Assembly (NCBI RefSeq): GCF_030269925.1
Contig: NC_085131.1
Coordinates: 11,083,501-11,147,500 of the forward strand
Direction: 5' to 3'
DNA length: 64,000 nt
From: Bombyx mori
Taxonomy: Eukaryota; Arthropoda; Insecta; Lepidoptera; Bombycidae
The notes beneath the pieces were generated by a model. It worked only from the letters and a program-made list of their open reading frames with translations, ran no database searches and was not told where the DNA came from. Below, piece after piece: positions 32,670 through 43,690 of this stretch. The first letter of the stretch is position 1, and the number at the start of each line of letters is the position of its first letter. Both the position numbers and the translations under genes were made by a program.

Positions 32670-35600
32670 TTAAGTGTATAATCTATGTGCTAAACGTAGT
32701 TTAAACAAATGAGCAGGAATTCTACAATGACCGAATCTTAATCTATTAATGGTGGTAATGAATTGTCTGGAATTAGCTTCTTTAAATTTGTTATACCAAG
32801 GTACATGTGGCGGGGTATTCTGTATCTTTGTATACCATTTCCCTTTTTCTTGACTTATAGACCTCCAGTGTTCATACCACAGCGTTTTAACATTTTCCGA
32901 TATTTTCTGCTGGAAGTCAGTAAACGGTACTTTTGTTACATTAGTGTGGTCTTCGTCACATGCACCTCGCACTGCACAGTCTACAGCTTCATTGCCAAAA
33001 ATACCACAATGAGCAGGTACCCATTTAAATTGGACATTCTTTCCTCTTTCGTTTAAATTTGCCAATATTTCTTTTATTCTATAAATAATATAGTTCATAT
33101 TAAATCTAAAAGGATCACTTTCTAGTGCTAACAATGAACTTTTGCTATCAGTTAAAATTAAAAAGTCAGAACTATTTACATTAATAATATACAAAAGTGC
33201 TGTATAGATAGCGTAGCATTCAGCAGTGAAAATACTGCAGTGACTGTCTAGCTTGAAGCATCTAGATTTCTTCAGTTGTGGATCATAATAAGCTGAAGCT
33301 ACTCTACCTGAACATTTTGATCCATCTGTATATAATTTATAAATATTTATGTTAGGTAAATTGTTAATATATTCAAAAAATTCAACTTTAGACCCAATTT
33401 TTTGGGAATCTGTTTCTACAGTCATATTTACAGTGGTATAATTGTTTATTTCATATATAGGCAAAAGGTTAGATGAGTATATATTTTTAAATGTATTTTT
33501 GATGCTAAGAGAAATTTGGAGCATCTCTGGTAAATGTTCAGACACAAAACTGCTCATATTGATACTAGAACTGCCCATAAAATCAATAGGGAGATCCTTA
33601 GGTATTATCCTGTCAATAACAAAAACATTGTCAGTGGCCAATAGCTTCAGACAAAATCTCTGTGCGATCTGAAGACGCCTAAATTTTAACGGCATAATGC
33701 ATGCTTCAGCTTCCATGGCATTAATTGGAGTTGAGCACATTGCTCCTGTAATAATTCTTAGTGCCTTGTTTTGAATTACATCAAGTTTTCGTAGATATCT
33801 AAGATTTGCATTCATGTAAGCTAATGAACTATAATCAAAATGGCTCCTGACAATGCTTTTATATAACAGAGACAAAACCTTAGGGTCAGAACCCCAATGA
33901 ATTCCAGCCAGAGATCGCAGAATGTTTAGTCCTTTGCAGGCATTTCCAATAATATTATTAATGTGTGTTTCAAATGTCAGTCTTGTATCTAACCAAACAC
34001 CCAAGAATTTTTTATGTAACAACCAAGACAATGGACTATTGTTGTATAATATGGGTGATATCTCATTTAGGTTGACAACCTTTTTACTGAATAACATTGC
34101 CCCACTTTTATTTACACTTATATCTAAATTTAAGCTATTGTAAAAACATTGAATTTGTGACAATCCATTAATCAAATTTCTAATGGCATTGTTAACTTCT
34201 TTATTTACACTATATACAACAATATCATCAGCAAACAACAAGCATTTAACAGAGGGGTCTACTAAATATCTGTTTATCTGTGAAGTGTAAATGCCATATA
34301 ATAAAGGAGAGATTATAGCACCTTGCATTGTGCCTTTATAAACATATCTAGGTCCATGTAGGATATTGTTATATTTGACATACATTAACCGTTCATATAA
34401 AAATTGAAATATCCATTTACAGACTTTGCCAGGGACACCAATATCACTAAGAATCTGTATAAGTAAAGAGGGATTGACATTATCAAATGCGCCACTTATA
34501 TCAAGGAAAGCGCAAGCTGTGTATGAATGGCTGTGAAAAGAATTTTTAATATCTGTAACCAGAGACATATAGTTTTCTGCTGCACTTTTACCTCTACGGA
34601 AACCAAATTGCTGTTCAGGTAAAATTTTAAATTTTTCACTATAAAATTCTAATCTCAATTTGAGCATGCATTCAAATAGTTTACCTACACAGGATGATAG
34701 TGATATTGGTCTGTAAGAATTGTAATCATTTTCAGGTTTATCAGGTTTTAGTACTGGAATAACACACTGTGTTTTCCATGAATCTGGAATCATTTGAGAG
34801 GACCATAATAAATTATATATCTTTAATAGAGTCATTTGGGCATTAGGGTGTAAGTTACTAATTAATTTATAAGGGATGTCATCGAGACCAGGAGTACTAT
34901 CTTTTCTAGATTTTAAAGCTATTTTAAACTCATTAATACTAAAAGGGTTTGACAAAAAACAGCCTTCAATATTTCCAGGTGAATTAAAAACTTCATTTAA
35001 CTTAGTCATGTCTATATACTTCTCCGGTGGAGATATTGGAGCTAATTTATCTAAATAAGAGGTGATCCATTCATCATTCTTAGGTCTATTTTTTAATCCT
35101 ATCCTTTTAAATTTTCGCATGTAGTTCCAAATAATAGTAATAGGAGTGTATCTATTAAAATTCTCACATAATAATTTCCAACCACTCTTCCTTTTTTCAT
35201 TTAGTAGCCTTTTCTTAATTGCATCAACTCTTTTGTATTGGATGTAATTGTCTATTGAGGGGTGGACTCTGTAGTTTTTTAGAGCTAATCTGGAATTGTT
35301 AACAGCTGTGAGACAGTCATTGTCCCACCAGGGAGCTGGACTTTTTCGTTTATAAGGAACCTTGTTTATAATTTTAGGTATATTTTCTGATTTTATTCTA
35401 TACAATATGTTACAAAATTCATTATAAGTTTCTAAGGGATTGTCAGATTGAAATTTTAAATTAAGAAATGACTTTTCACTTGCAGAATGGTATGTTGACC
35501 AGTTGGTCTTTCTATATAAGAAGCGCTCTGATGGCTCACCTATTACATACTTTTCTATGGATGTTTGGATATGTGTGATTGTAGGGAAATGATAACTCCC

Positions 35601-36260
35601 CATAGGATCGTTATGCACTGTCCATTCACATAAAGGTGCAACATTTGGACTAACACACATTATGTCAATTGCAGATGGATTGTGATGAACTGTACCTACA
35701 GTGGTTGGAGATCCAGAATTTAGAATGCAAAGACTACATTCATCTAACAGATTGAATACATCGTTACCTCTGGAATTTGATGAAGCACAACCAAATGCAA
35801 CATGATGTGCATTCAAGTCGCCAGCCAGGAATACTGGTTTTGGCAGTTTATTGATAATAGTTTTTAAAGTTTTGTATTTAAACCGTCCACCTCTAGGAGG
35901 ACTATATGCACACAACAAGGACAAATTTGCATTCTTGGTTTTTAGAACAACTGCAGCTGTTTGCAAATATTCATGGTAAGGTGTACAAATCACCTGATAT
36001 TTAAATGTGTCTTTTAATAAAATTGCCACACCGCCATGACCGTTGGGTCCATTTTGAAGAACAATATTGTATTCAGGTATATTGAAGGGACTGTTTTCTC
36101 TCAACCATGTTTCATTTAACATACAGATATCAATATCATACTCAGAAAGAAAGTTAATCAATAAAGGTTTTTTGTTACGCACACTTTGAATGTTAAATTG
36201 AGCAATTGTTAGAAAAGATTTAAAGTTACTCTGTAAATTGTTAAAACTAAAATTTGCCAT
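32670..36260 (-). CDS. LINE ORF2: endonuclease, reverse transcriptase, RNase H
   Basis: 1196 residues from the ATG at 36260. Endonuclease: Q-F-N-I-Q-S near the start, M-L-N-E-T-W-L and L-A-G-D-L-N-A-H-H; the usual S-D-H is replaced by S-Y-H. RT: N-S-Y-R-P-I-S-L-S-S, FLDISGAFDNV, GTMQGAIISPLLYG and LLFADDIVVYS (aspartates at about 678-679). RNase H: LYTDGSK (about 976), TAECYAIYTAL, ILTDSKSSLLAL and VPAHCGIFGNEAVD, so all four acidic/His motifs are present. No internal stop. It starts three bases after the ORF1 stop and in the same frame. It should supply nicking and target-primed reverse transcription for the element. Confidence 0.93.
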   Translation of the reverse strand: MANFSFNNLQSNFKSFLTIAQFNIQSVRNKKPLLINFLSEYDIDICMLNETWLRENSPFNIPEYNIVLQNGPNGHGGVAILLKDTFKYQVICTPYHEYLQTAAVVLKTKNANLSLLCAYSPPRGGRFKYKTLKTIINKLPKPVFLAGDLNAHHVAFGCASSNSRGNDVFNLLDECSLCILNSGSPTTVGTVHHNPSAIDIMCVSPNVAPLCEWTVHNDPMGSYHFPTITHIQTSIEKYVIGEPSERFLYRKTNWSTYHSASEKSFLNLKFQSDNPLETYNEFCNILYRIKSENIPKIINKVPYKRKSPAPWWDNDCLTAVNNSRLALKNYRVHPSIDNYIQYKRVDAIKKRLLNEKRKSGWKLLCENFNRYTPITIIWNYMRKFKRIGLKNRPKNDEWITSYLDKLAPISPPEKYIDMTKLNEVFNSPGNIEGCFLSNPFSINEFKIALKSRKDSTPGLDDIPYKLISNLHPNAQMTLLKIYNLLWSSQMIPDSWKTQCVIPVLKPDKPENDYNSYRPISLSSCVGKLFECMLKLRLEFYSEKFKILPEQQFGFRRGKSAAENYMSLVTDIKNSFHSHSYTACAFLDISGAFDNVNPSLLIQILSDIGVPGKVCKWIFQFLYERLMYVKYNNILHGPRYVYKGTMQGAIISPLLYGIYTSQINRYLVDPSVKCLLFADDIVVYSVNKEVNNAIRNLINGLSQIQCFYNSLNLDISVNKSGAMLFSKKVVNLNEISPILYNNSPLSWLLHKKFLGVWLDTRLTFETHINNIIGNACKGLNILRSLAGIHWGSDPKVLSLLYKSIVRSHFDYSSLAYMNANLRYLRKLDVIQNKALRIITGAMCSTPINAMEAEACIMPLKFRRLQIAQRFCLKLLATDNVFVIDRIIPKDLPIDFMGSSSINMSSFVSEHLPEMLQISLSIKNTFKNIYSSNLLPIYEINNYTTVNMTVETDSQKIGSKVEFFEYINNLPNINIYKLYTDGSKCSGRVASAYYDPQLKKSRCFKLDSHCSIFTAECYAIYTALLYIINVNSSDFLILTDSKSSLLALESDPFRFNMNYIIYRIKEILANLNERGKNVQFKWVPAHCGIFGNEAVDCAVRGACDEDHTNVTKVPFTDFQQKISENVKTLWYEHWRSISQEKGKWYTKIQNTPPHVPWYNKFKEANSRQFITTINRLRFGHCRIPAHLFKLRLAHRLYT

Positions 36261-36263
36261 TGT

Positions 36264-37358
36264 CTAGACTAGGTTTTTTAAAAATATTTCCTTTATTTTA
36301 TTAATTGTTATATTATCATCATTAGATGAGTTCGCTAAAGTAACTAGTGATCTTACAATAGCGTTTAATATAATGTCGTTGTTGGCAATTTGTTCTTTGT
36401 TCATAATAATATTATCTTTCTTGTTAAATGAGTTGCTATTGTTATTTACAATAGGTTTTTCCTTAGTTTTTAAAGGTGGAAAATTTTTGTCATTATTTGC
36501 TACTGAGGCAAATGTACTGTTTTGTTTGGAAATATCTGCACGTTTTAATTCTATTTTTTTTCTTTTTATAGGGCAGTCCCGGGAGACGGCTAAATGTCCC
36601 CCACCACAGTTAATGCATACTAAAATGTCAGACACACACTCTTTGTAATGGTGATCTCCTGCACAATATGAACACATTTGCTTACTGCGACATACTTTAG
36701 CGGAATGATTAAATTTGAAACATTTGAAGCACTGTATTAGAGGTGAAATATATGTCTGTACTTCGCAGCGAAACAAGTTGAGATATACATAACGGGGTAA
36801 TGTAGTTGTTGAAAAAGTTATAGCCACAGAGCTCATAGGCATTAACTTCTTGTCTGCATTTCTTTTCATAAACCTCTTAATAGATATGATTTCAGCATCG
36901 CTACTAATATTTTTATAGATGTCTTCGTTGGATAAGTCTGTAGGCACAAATTTAATCACACCCACCTTCTCTACTAAGTGAGCAGGTATAAAGGCGCGGA
37001 ATTTGTGCTTGCTGAGAAAGTTGTCAAGTTTGATAAAGCTATTAGCATCTGCAGCTTTTTGGAAATTCACACCAATTTTATATGCATTAATTCGTGAAAC
37101 ACATGTAATGCCTTTCACATTTTCATTTAATAAACTTGTTAATTTTATTGGATTTTTATTTCCGAGTTTTTCTTTTTCCTTTGACTCCACATAAACGGTA
37201 TAGTTTGCAGAGTCGTTTTCCAAGAACAATCTAGTGTAGTTCGTTTTAAAATATATTTTGTATTTATCTTCTTCAAAACTATTACTTACATCTTTGGTGT
37301 TAGCGTATTTTCTTTTCTTTTTGTCTGAATGCTCTTCCCCGTCACTATGCTGTCCCAT
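36264..37358 (-). CDS. LINE ORF1: gag-like RNA-binding protein
   Basis: 364 residues from the ATG at 37358 (M-G-Q-H-S-D-G-E-E-H). The open frame extends 9 codons further upstream, but only with a TTG. Three zinc knuckles lie in the C-terminal half: CFKCFKFNHSAKVC, CSYCAGDHHYKEC and CINCGGGHLAVSRDC. They are preceded by a gag-like region with many Lys/Asn. The role is to coat the LINE RNA. It ends in TAG at 36266-36264. Confidence 0.9.
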   Translation of the reverse strand: MGQHSDGEEHSDKKKRKYANTKDVSNSFEEDKYKIYFKTNYTRLFLENDSANYTVYVESKEKEKLGNKNPIKLTSLLNENVKGITCVSRINAYKIGVNFQKAADANSFIKLDNFLSKHKFRAFIPAHLVEKVGVIKFVPTDLSNEDIYKNISSDAEIISIKRFMKRNADKKLMPMSSVAITFSTTTLPRYVYLNLFRCEVQTYISPLIQCFKCFKFNHSAKVCRSKQMCSYCAGDHHYKECVSDILVCINCGGGHLAVSRDCPIKRKKIELKRADISKQNSTFASVANNDKNFPPLKTKEKPIVNNNSNSFNKKDNIIMNKEQIANNDIILNAIVRSLVTLANSSNDDNITINKIKEIFLKNLV

Positions 37359-37508
37359 TTTATTAAATGGGACGCAGAGCGTCAAAACTTAAAGTTATTA
37401 ACTTAGATATCAGATGAAAATAATTTAAATTTAATTACGAAATTAAAAAAGCGCGCCTTGTTTGACTTCCCGCCAAAAAGTCTCATTTCCGATTATCACG
37501 ACACATTT

Positions 37509-39261
37509 AAAATTTTCAATGTTGCCTGTTGAATGAATTTATTCAATAATTTCCATTTTTCTTCAATGAAAACTTTGTTTCTATTTTTTCTTTACATGCC
37601 ATGAAGTCAAAGCCTGTACATCAAACGTTTAACATAAAAATACCGTAAACCAAAAAGGTAAACCCCGTAAACTCTTAGGGTAAACCCTTTTGGTTTAAGT
37701 AGGGAGTTCAAGTAAAGCACAAAAGCAAAGTCGCGTCTTTAAGTTAAAAATAAATGTGGTTGAATTTACATGTCAATAACGCAAATTTATTGAAACTGCA
37801 TTCTGACTATTAATGTGTTTCAGAATATTAAAAAAATTATTAATATTAGTATAGGTATAATGAGTAAATATTGTAAAAAGATTTTTTGGCTTGGAGGCCT
37901 TTTCAGCTTTCCAAAATAGTTTTCCGAGTACGAGCTTGCCAGAAGGGTGGGATTTATTAATAGCCACCCAGGGTGCCTCCGTAGGAGATCTGACTCAAGT
38001 GCAGATGTTTCGCTAATGCAAATAACTGAATAGAATCACGATTTGCTAAGAAGATGAGTTTGACCCAGTGGACTAATGCTATGGAATAGGTTCACGTCGA
38101 ACTTTTCGACGAGTTCCAGTTTGGAGATATACGATTAGGTCAAACCTTATGAAGTTCTGATTGCAGGTGGTTGATGCCGACTTGATGTACTATTTTCTTA
38201 ATTTTAGCTTTCTTGACACTCATTAGTCTCCTGATGTAATTTTATTAATGTAAATCTCGCCGTCTGCCTACATGGGCAATAAAAAAATGAGATGCTGTGA
38301 GAGTATTCCGCGATCCCTCAAATTGAGGAGCGTGAGATTGTATGAATTTACATAAATAAAAACTTATTTCGGAACAGCTTATCTAGATACTCACATACAT
38401 TGATAAAAATACCACATTTTGGGGAATTCTAAAATATTTTTTTGATAGCATTTCTTTAAAATGTCAAAACAAAGATTATAACTACTAAAAATATAAATTT
38501 TATTTAAAAAGTAATAAACTCCACTAGCTGTATTTATTACTCGATTCATATAAGATTAAAGAGTGGAATATAGGAAACACTCTTATCCCCGACTTTTGGC
38601 GGAAACACCCCGTGTCAAGATAAGTAAATAATTTTATTTTAAATTTGGCATTTCTTTTAGTGTATACACCCATACACACATTGTGTAAAATGGTGGGTTA
38701 TTATTCATTTAATATTTCTAAAAGTGCATAAGCTTGGGGAAATGGAATTTAATCGTAAGACGCGACTTCTCGAGCTCTTCTGAAACGTTCACTGAATTCA
38801 AGGTAACTACCCACCATTTTACTGAGAGGTTGTTTCATTTAGTTCATTAAACACCTACTTGGCTATATCAGTTCACTTCATTAAATCCCGACATCGGTTA
38901 CTGTAATAACAGAAAACCTTTAATAAATAAGGTTTTAATAAGCTAAAATTAACAGTAAAAATTGTTTTCGTTGCATTAGATACATTGACAAAAACACTAA
39001 TAAAACAGATTGACAATGATATCAACTTATGACTAATATCAAATCAAGTAAGAAGCTTAGATCAGTTACCCATATAACTATCTTTAACTTTTCTCTATGG
39101 GTTAGGCTTCCTTTGCCTATCTAGTGGCGGTGTCAAACAGCTTTCCCGCCACTAAACGTCGTCAAACAAATGACAAGAAATTACTCTTTTTTTCTTTTAA
39201 AAGTAAACAATATTAATTATTCGTGTGTTAGTTTGTGCAGACCAATTGGATAATATTGAAT
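37509..39261. promoter_or_regulatory. 5' flank of the sororin-like gene; old divergent intergenic region
   Basis: About 1.75 kb between the LINE and the start codon at 39262. It includes a degraded LINE tail ending CTGCCTACATGGGCAATAAAA at 38267-38287 and a small inverted repeat (AAAATGGTGGGTTA at about 38687-38700 against AACTACCCACCATTTT at about 38805-38820). With the 0.4 kb on the KIF4 side, it is what remains of the original intergenic region. No individual regulatory motif is claimed. Confidence 0.4.
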
Positions 39262-42200
39262 ATGCCTTCAGAACGTAAGACAAGGAAACGAAAACAGTCC
39301 GTTACAGAGGAACGATCAAACACACAAAATGTTCATAAAAGTCCGAAAACAAATCCAACTAACAATATAACACTGACGAAAGAAATGAGAAAATTAAGAC
39401 AAATCAAAGCTAAGAAGGTAATTGGTGAAGAGTGGAAAACCAAGGAGACCATTAAATCTTCTGATAAACAAAAAAGTGGGACAGTGAGGAAAAATAAACA
39501 AAATGAAAATCAGAATAAATTGCCACGACTTTCAACAGTGGTTTTGAAACAAGCGTCTCCAAACAAAAAATCAGGAAATGTTAAGCAAACTATTAAACGG
39601 AAAATTACGAAAGTAAAAAAAGATGAAGCAACGTCAAGAATAGGCTTACTAACTGTAAATGTTACCCAACAAAAAAAACAAGCAAAGGGGATTAAATCTT
39701 GGTTAGAGCAGGCACCTAAAACTCGTAATGCAAACAAATCAACAAAAACTCTGGAAAATTCAGCTATATATTCAAACAAAATTGGTAATTTAAATGCAGA
39801 AAAAGATGCCACTGAAAAAGCTGATGATATTTATGAATTTACTTACGATCCTAAAGAAGAGCCACCACCATTAAAAAAGAAAAAAACTGTCCGAAAGAAA
39901 CCTATTAAGCCCAAACCACCAAAAGCATATTTTTACAATAACAACTATGACAAAAATGTGTCTAAAGCTTTGTGTACCTTAAAACGTGTGATTGCATCAA
40001 AATCAAAGCAAAATAATGAACAAAGACACATTACAGACAATGAACAAACAGCAAATAATGAAGCATGCAGGAAAAGTATAGAAAATACAAATACTGTTCA
40101 TCCTTCACCACATACAAAACAGCAAATAACTAATCTTCTGAACAACAATTGTCAAAAAAATATGAATAAAAATCAACCTGAAGTTACTACTTTGGGTAAT
40201 ACAATCACAAATAAGTCTGTTAGTAATCAAATTAATACACCAGCACTTACAAACTATAATTCAATGAGAATTGAGGATATAGCAGCTGATTTTGAGATGA
40301 GCGATGGTCACAATGACTTAAATTACTCTCCAGTCTATTCTCCTGAGCATCCAAAAAGTCCCAATCAAAGAGAATCAGGAAATAGTGACAATAATTGCTT
40401 ACCTACAGTAAACAGTAGGGATCCCTTAAATCTTCAAGAGGAATTGAGTTTTTTTGATGATCAGCCAGTAGCTAACAGTAGCATGATCAAGTCCATTAGA
40501 AATCCTGCTCCAAGCCCAAGGGATCCACTAGCAAGTCCATGGAGAGTAGAATTTGGTTGCTTACCAATAAAATGGCAAATTAATACATATATAAAACCAA
40601 ACATGACTCCAGCTGTGGAAAGCTCATTTATAGCTGAAAATACAAAACAACATGTTTACACCAATATAGTGCCTCAATCAAATGAGAGCTTACCTCAGAT
40701 ATTTGATAAAAATACAAGTGCTATGAAGCAGCCTAGCATTATATCCTTTATAAAAGAGATGGCAGAAAAGAGTGCCAAAAAGAAACGCGGAAGATCTGTG
40801 TCTCCAACAAAAGCAAACAGTCTATTTGAAGAAACCATAAATTCACATACAAATATGTGCCCTAGCGTCAACATTAATGCTGTAACGCCAACCAAAAATA
40901 CCGAGATAAATGTACAAAGTACACCACAAAGTATAGAGGTTGTCTCATCACCATTAAAAACCATAACAAATTTAAGTAATAAAGAAAACAGTAATAGGAA
41001 TAAGGAGAAGGAAAATAAACTGAAAGGAAAATCATCAAGAAAGCAAAATAAAGATAAAGATAGAACATATTTTGGGTTTGATGACACAGATGAACAGGAC
41101 CAAGAAAATGTGTCTCCCATTAAAGTAATTCAAAATAATAGAGTGAAAGCTTTACGTCCAAGATCTAGGGCCGTTCTTCAAGACATCAATTGTATAAGAG
41201 GTACACTGAGAGCTGCATTGCATGCTAAATCCAACACCATAGCTAGCTCTGATGCAGTGAAGAGAAGAAATGCAGAAGAGTTGAAATCAGCAGAAGAAGC
41301 TCCTGTGTTTTCAGAAAAGGGCACTGTAGAGAATCCTCAGACTGTTGTGGAAGCAACTGATGGTGGCAATGATGATAATGAATCAGTACACTTATTTGAA
41401 GATTTTGATGTTGTTCATCATCTGAAGGTAATAAGCTCTTTTTAATATAGAAGGAAGAAATATGAAGGCAAACTGATTTAAACTATTTTAATAAACTATC
41501 TTTTTTAAAACAGCATAATATGTAATAGTATGGAATATAGACAGTGACAAGACAAGTAGTAATGTCGGTAAACTCTGACACAATAATATAAAAAAGTGCA
41601 TGATTTTACAAACAGACTATATTTTAAAATTGCCCTTTTTTACTTATTCAATGTAATTATACAAATTAAAGGTTGTCAATCAATGCTGTAGTAAGGATCG
41701 TCTCCCTTTTAAGCAGACAGTAGTAATGTATCATTTGGAATTTTTAAACTTCACATATTGAAGGAGAGCAGAAAGAGAATAAAATTAAATATAAAAAATG
41801 TAAAATAGGTGCTCAAAAAACTGTCAAAAAAAAGAATTTAATAAAACTAAATTTTATCAAAAGTTAGTGAAACAGTTGACAAGCAGAGGATAAAATATGT
41901 AGGAAAAAATATAGAGCATACCAATTGGTTGCTAACAATATCTTATTTACATAATTCTTTCTACAAGGTATTTGTGTTGTCAGTAATGAAGCTATTCTTA
42001 TAATGTTCTGGATTATTATTGGGTGTATTTTTAAATCGTTAAAGAACTTCCATTGACCATTTTGGCTTAACTTATTTGTAAATGATGGTACTATCTACTA
42101 TTTATATTCAATCACTGACTGTTCCTTTCACACTTTTATATTTTTCATTTGGTCCAACTTTCAATATAATGCTGAACCACACCTAAAAAAATTTAATGTA

Positions 42201-43690
42201 TTTTCCAGCCACAGCGAAAAAGCTATGGGAAACCCAAGAAAGTGATGTTTTCTCGGACTTCTGTGTCTGGAGTTGACAATGAACATAGTGATGAAGAATA
42301 TGCCGAAAATTATGAAGATGATCTGGCTGATTTGAACTTCTCTATGGCAATTATTGAAGAAAAGAAATCTAAAAAGAAGAAAATTAAAAAACTTAGATCC
42401 AGGAAAGAGGTACCGTTCAGATTGTATTATTATTTTTAGAAAAATCATTAGGTGTTGGTAGGTATTGTGGGCATTTAAACTGAACTAGCAAGAAACTTAC
42501 ATAAGCTGGCTTATTTATGATGGGAAGAAAAGATTTATCTAAATTGACAACAACTTTGTGCACTTAGTTGGGGGAGCTATTTCATTTGAGATGTTTGTTC
42601 TAGTAATCACTTGATACCAAGGAGCTGCAATATGTCATAGACTTATCCAAATGTTATTGGTAGTTTTAAATCTATACTAATATTATAAAGTTGAAGAGTT
42701 TGTTTGTTTGAACACGCTAATCTCAGGAACTACTGGTCCGTTTGAAAAATTCTTTCAGTGTTAGATAACCCATTTATTGAGGAAGGCTATAGGCTATACA
42801 ACATCACACTAAGACCAATACAAGCAGAGCACTAATAAATAATGTTTCAAAATCAGGTTTTTTTCCCTTTTGAGAGCTTCCGCTGCGTATGCTGCAGAAA
42901 GGGTTAAAGTTTCACTAAAATAATGTATGACAGAATGGTCCCTATTAAAAGATCTAAAAAAAGTCCGTGACAGTATATGTCTATACGTTAAGGTTGGCTC
43001 ACTTTAACGTTCTATTCCACGCAGACGAAGTCGCGGGCAAAAGCCAGTGTTACATAAAACTCCTGACCATATGACCATATAGACCATATAGACATATATA
43101 GGGGTCAAATGTGTCTTAAGATCTCTGGTTCTGTGGTGATACTTTTATTTTAATGAAAAGTTCATGTGAAATACAGTTGACCACCTTCAATTTTTATTTA
43201 AAGACAACTTATGTTTGCATTCAGAATGAATTTTATTTTTTATCTATACTAATATATAAATCTACAGTGGTTTTTACGGATGTTTTAACTACTGAAACAT
43301 GCATCTGATTGACTTGAAACTTGGTATCCATGTAGAAAATACATGCACTTAATGGATAGACTAATATTTATATGAGTGCTGGACTCCCTACACCAGTTGC
43401 GGGGGCGTTAATGATGAAAATCTTTGCGGGGGTGAGAAATAATAATGTTAAAATTAAATGCCCAGCGAAGCGGTCGTGTACATCTTGTTTTACTATATAG
43501 GTGAATAAACAGGTGGTTACCTCAGATAATACATTGTTTTTCTTTAACTTAGCTATAAATAAATCAAATTATTGATGTAATAATGTTTTAAACTTGTTGT
43601 TTCTTTCAGGAAAAGGAGGCGGATGAATGGGCAGCCGCCTTTAACTCTATGTGTGAAGACGTTGATCAATTCCCATTGGTCGTCGAATAA
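39262..43690 (+). CDS. dmt: Sororin/Dalmatian-like cohesin protector, 3 exons
   Basis: Exons 39262-41427, 42209-42409 and 43610-43690, all in phase 0 with GT/AG borders, encode 815 residues. The start is the first ATG of the open frame (M-P-S-E-R-K-T-R-K-R-K). Exon 1 is lysine/asparagine-rich and looks disordered. It has KEN boxes at 574-576 and 583-585 (candidate APC/C signals), many S/T-P sites (candidate CDK sites) and YFGFDD with the FGF motif at 604-606, as used by sororin and Wapl to contact Pds5. The last 26 residues match the conserved sororin C-terminus. Sororin holds sister chromatids together by opposing Wapl; the fly homologue Dalmatian also covers shugoshin functions. The assignment rests on motifs and not on overall similarity. 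It is divergent to KIF4. Confidence 0.78.
42209..42409 (+). CDS. dmt: Sororin-like gene, exon 2
   Basis: 67 codons after TTTTCCAG, ending AAAGAG before GTACCG. It opens with basic PQRKSYGKPKKVMFSR, a possible chromatin or nuclear signal, followed by an acidic stretch (D-E-E-Y-A-E-N-Y-E-D-D-L) and a second lysine-rich cluster. It keeps phase 0 on both sides, so skipping it would not shift the frame. Confidence 0.8.
42671..43048 (+). mobile_element. Helitron-like element in sororin intron 2
   Basis: TCTATACTAATATTATAAAG start, GAAGTCGCGGGCAAAAGCCAGT end, inserted after an A. The mid-part (CTGGTCCGTTTGAAAAATTC) is the moth Helitron-type sequence also visible, diverged, at 62719-63143. Confidence 0.6.
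43243..43488 (+). mobile_element. Helitron-like element in sororin intron 2 (second)
   Basis: TCTATACTAATATATAAATC to CATCTTGT. It shares CTACAGTGGTTTTTACGG and TGCCCAGCGAAGCGG with the copy at 22524-22715, and has an extra 50 bp absent there (GTTGCGGGGGCGTTAATG region). Confidence 0.65.
43610..43690 (+). CDS. dmt: Sororin-like gene, exon 3 (sororin domain)
   Basis: 26 codons plus TAA after TTTCTTTCAG. The peptide contains D-E-W-A-A-A-F-N and ends Q-F-P-L-V-V-E, matching the W-A-A-x-x-N ... F-x-L-(L/V)-V-E pattern that defines the sororin C-terminus and is essential for its function in vertebrates. An AATAAA overlaps the stop codon (43686-43691), a possible polyadenylation signal; a second lies at 43949-43954. 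Confidence 0.8.
   Translation, partial: EKEADEWAAAFNSMCEDVDQFPLVVE

Larger units (their letters stand above)
32263..37497 (-). mobile_element. I-like LINE, apparently full length, with target duplication
   Basis: A 5.2-kb minus-strand element. Its poly(A) appears as the T-run at 32261-32280, and its 5' end is near 37497. ACGACACATTT at 32252-32262 and 37498-37508 is an 11-bp target-site duplication (the last bases merge with the T-run). It holds two long intact ORFs: ORF1 with zinc knuckles, and ORF2 with endonuclease, RT and RNase H, the layout of the I clade. It sits between KIF4 and the sororin-like gene, in KIF4 orientation. Confidence 0.93.

Noticed and set aside
39510..39812. Minus-strand ORFs over sororin exon 1
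   Set aside because: Phe/Leu/Ser-rich shadows of a Lys/Asn-rich exon.
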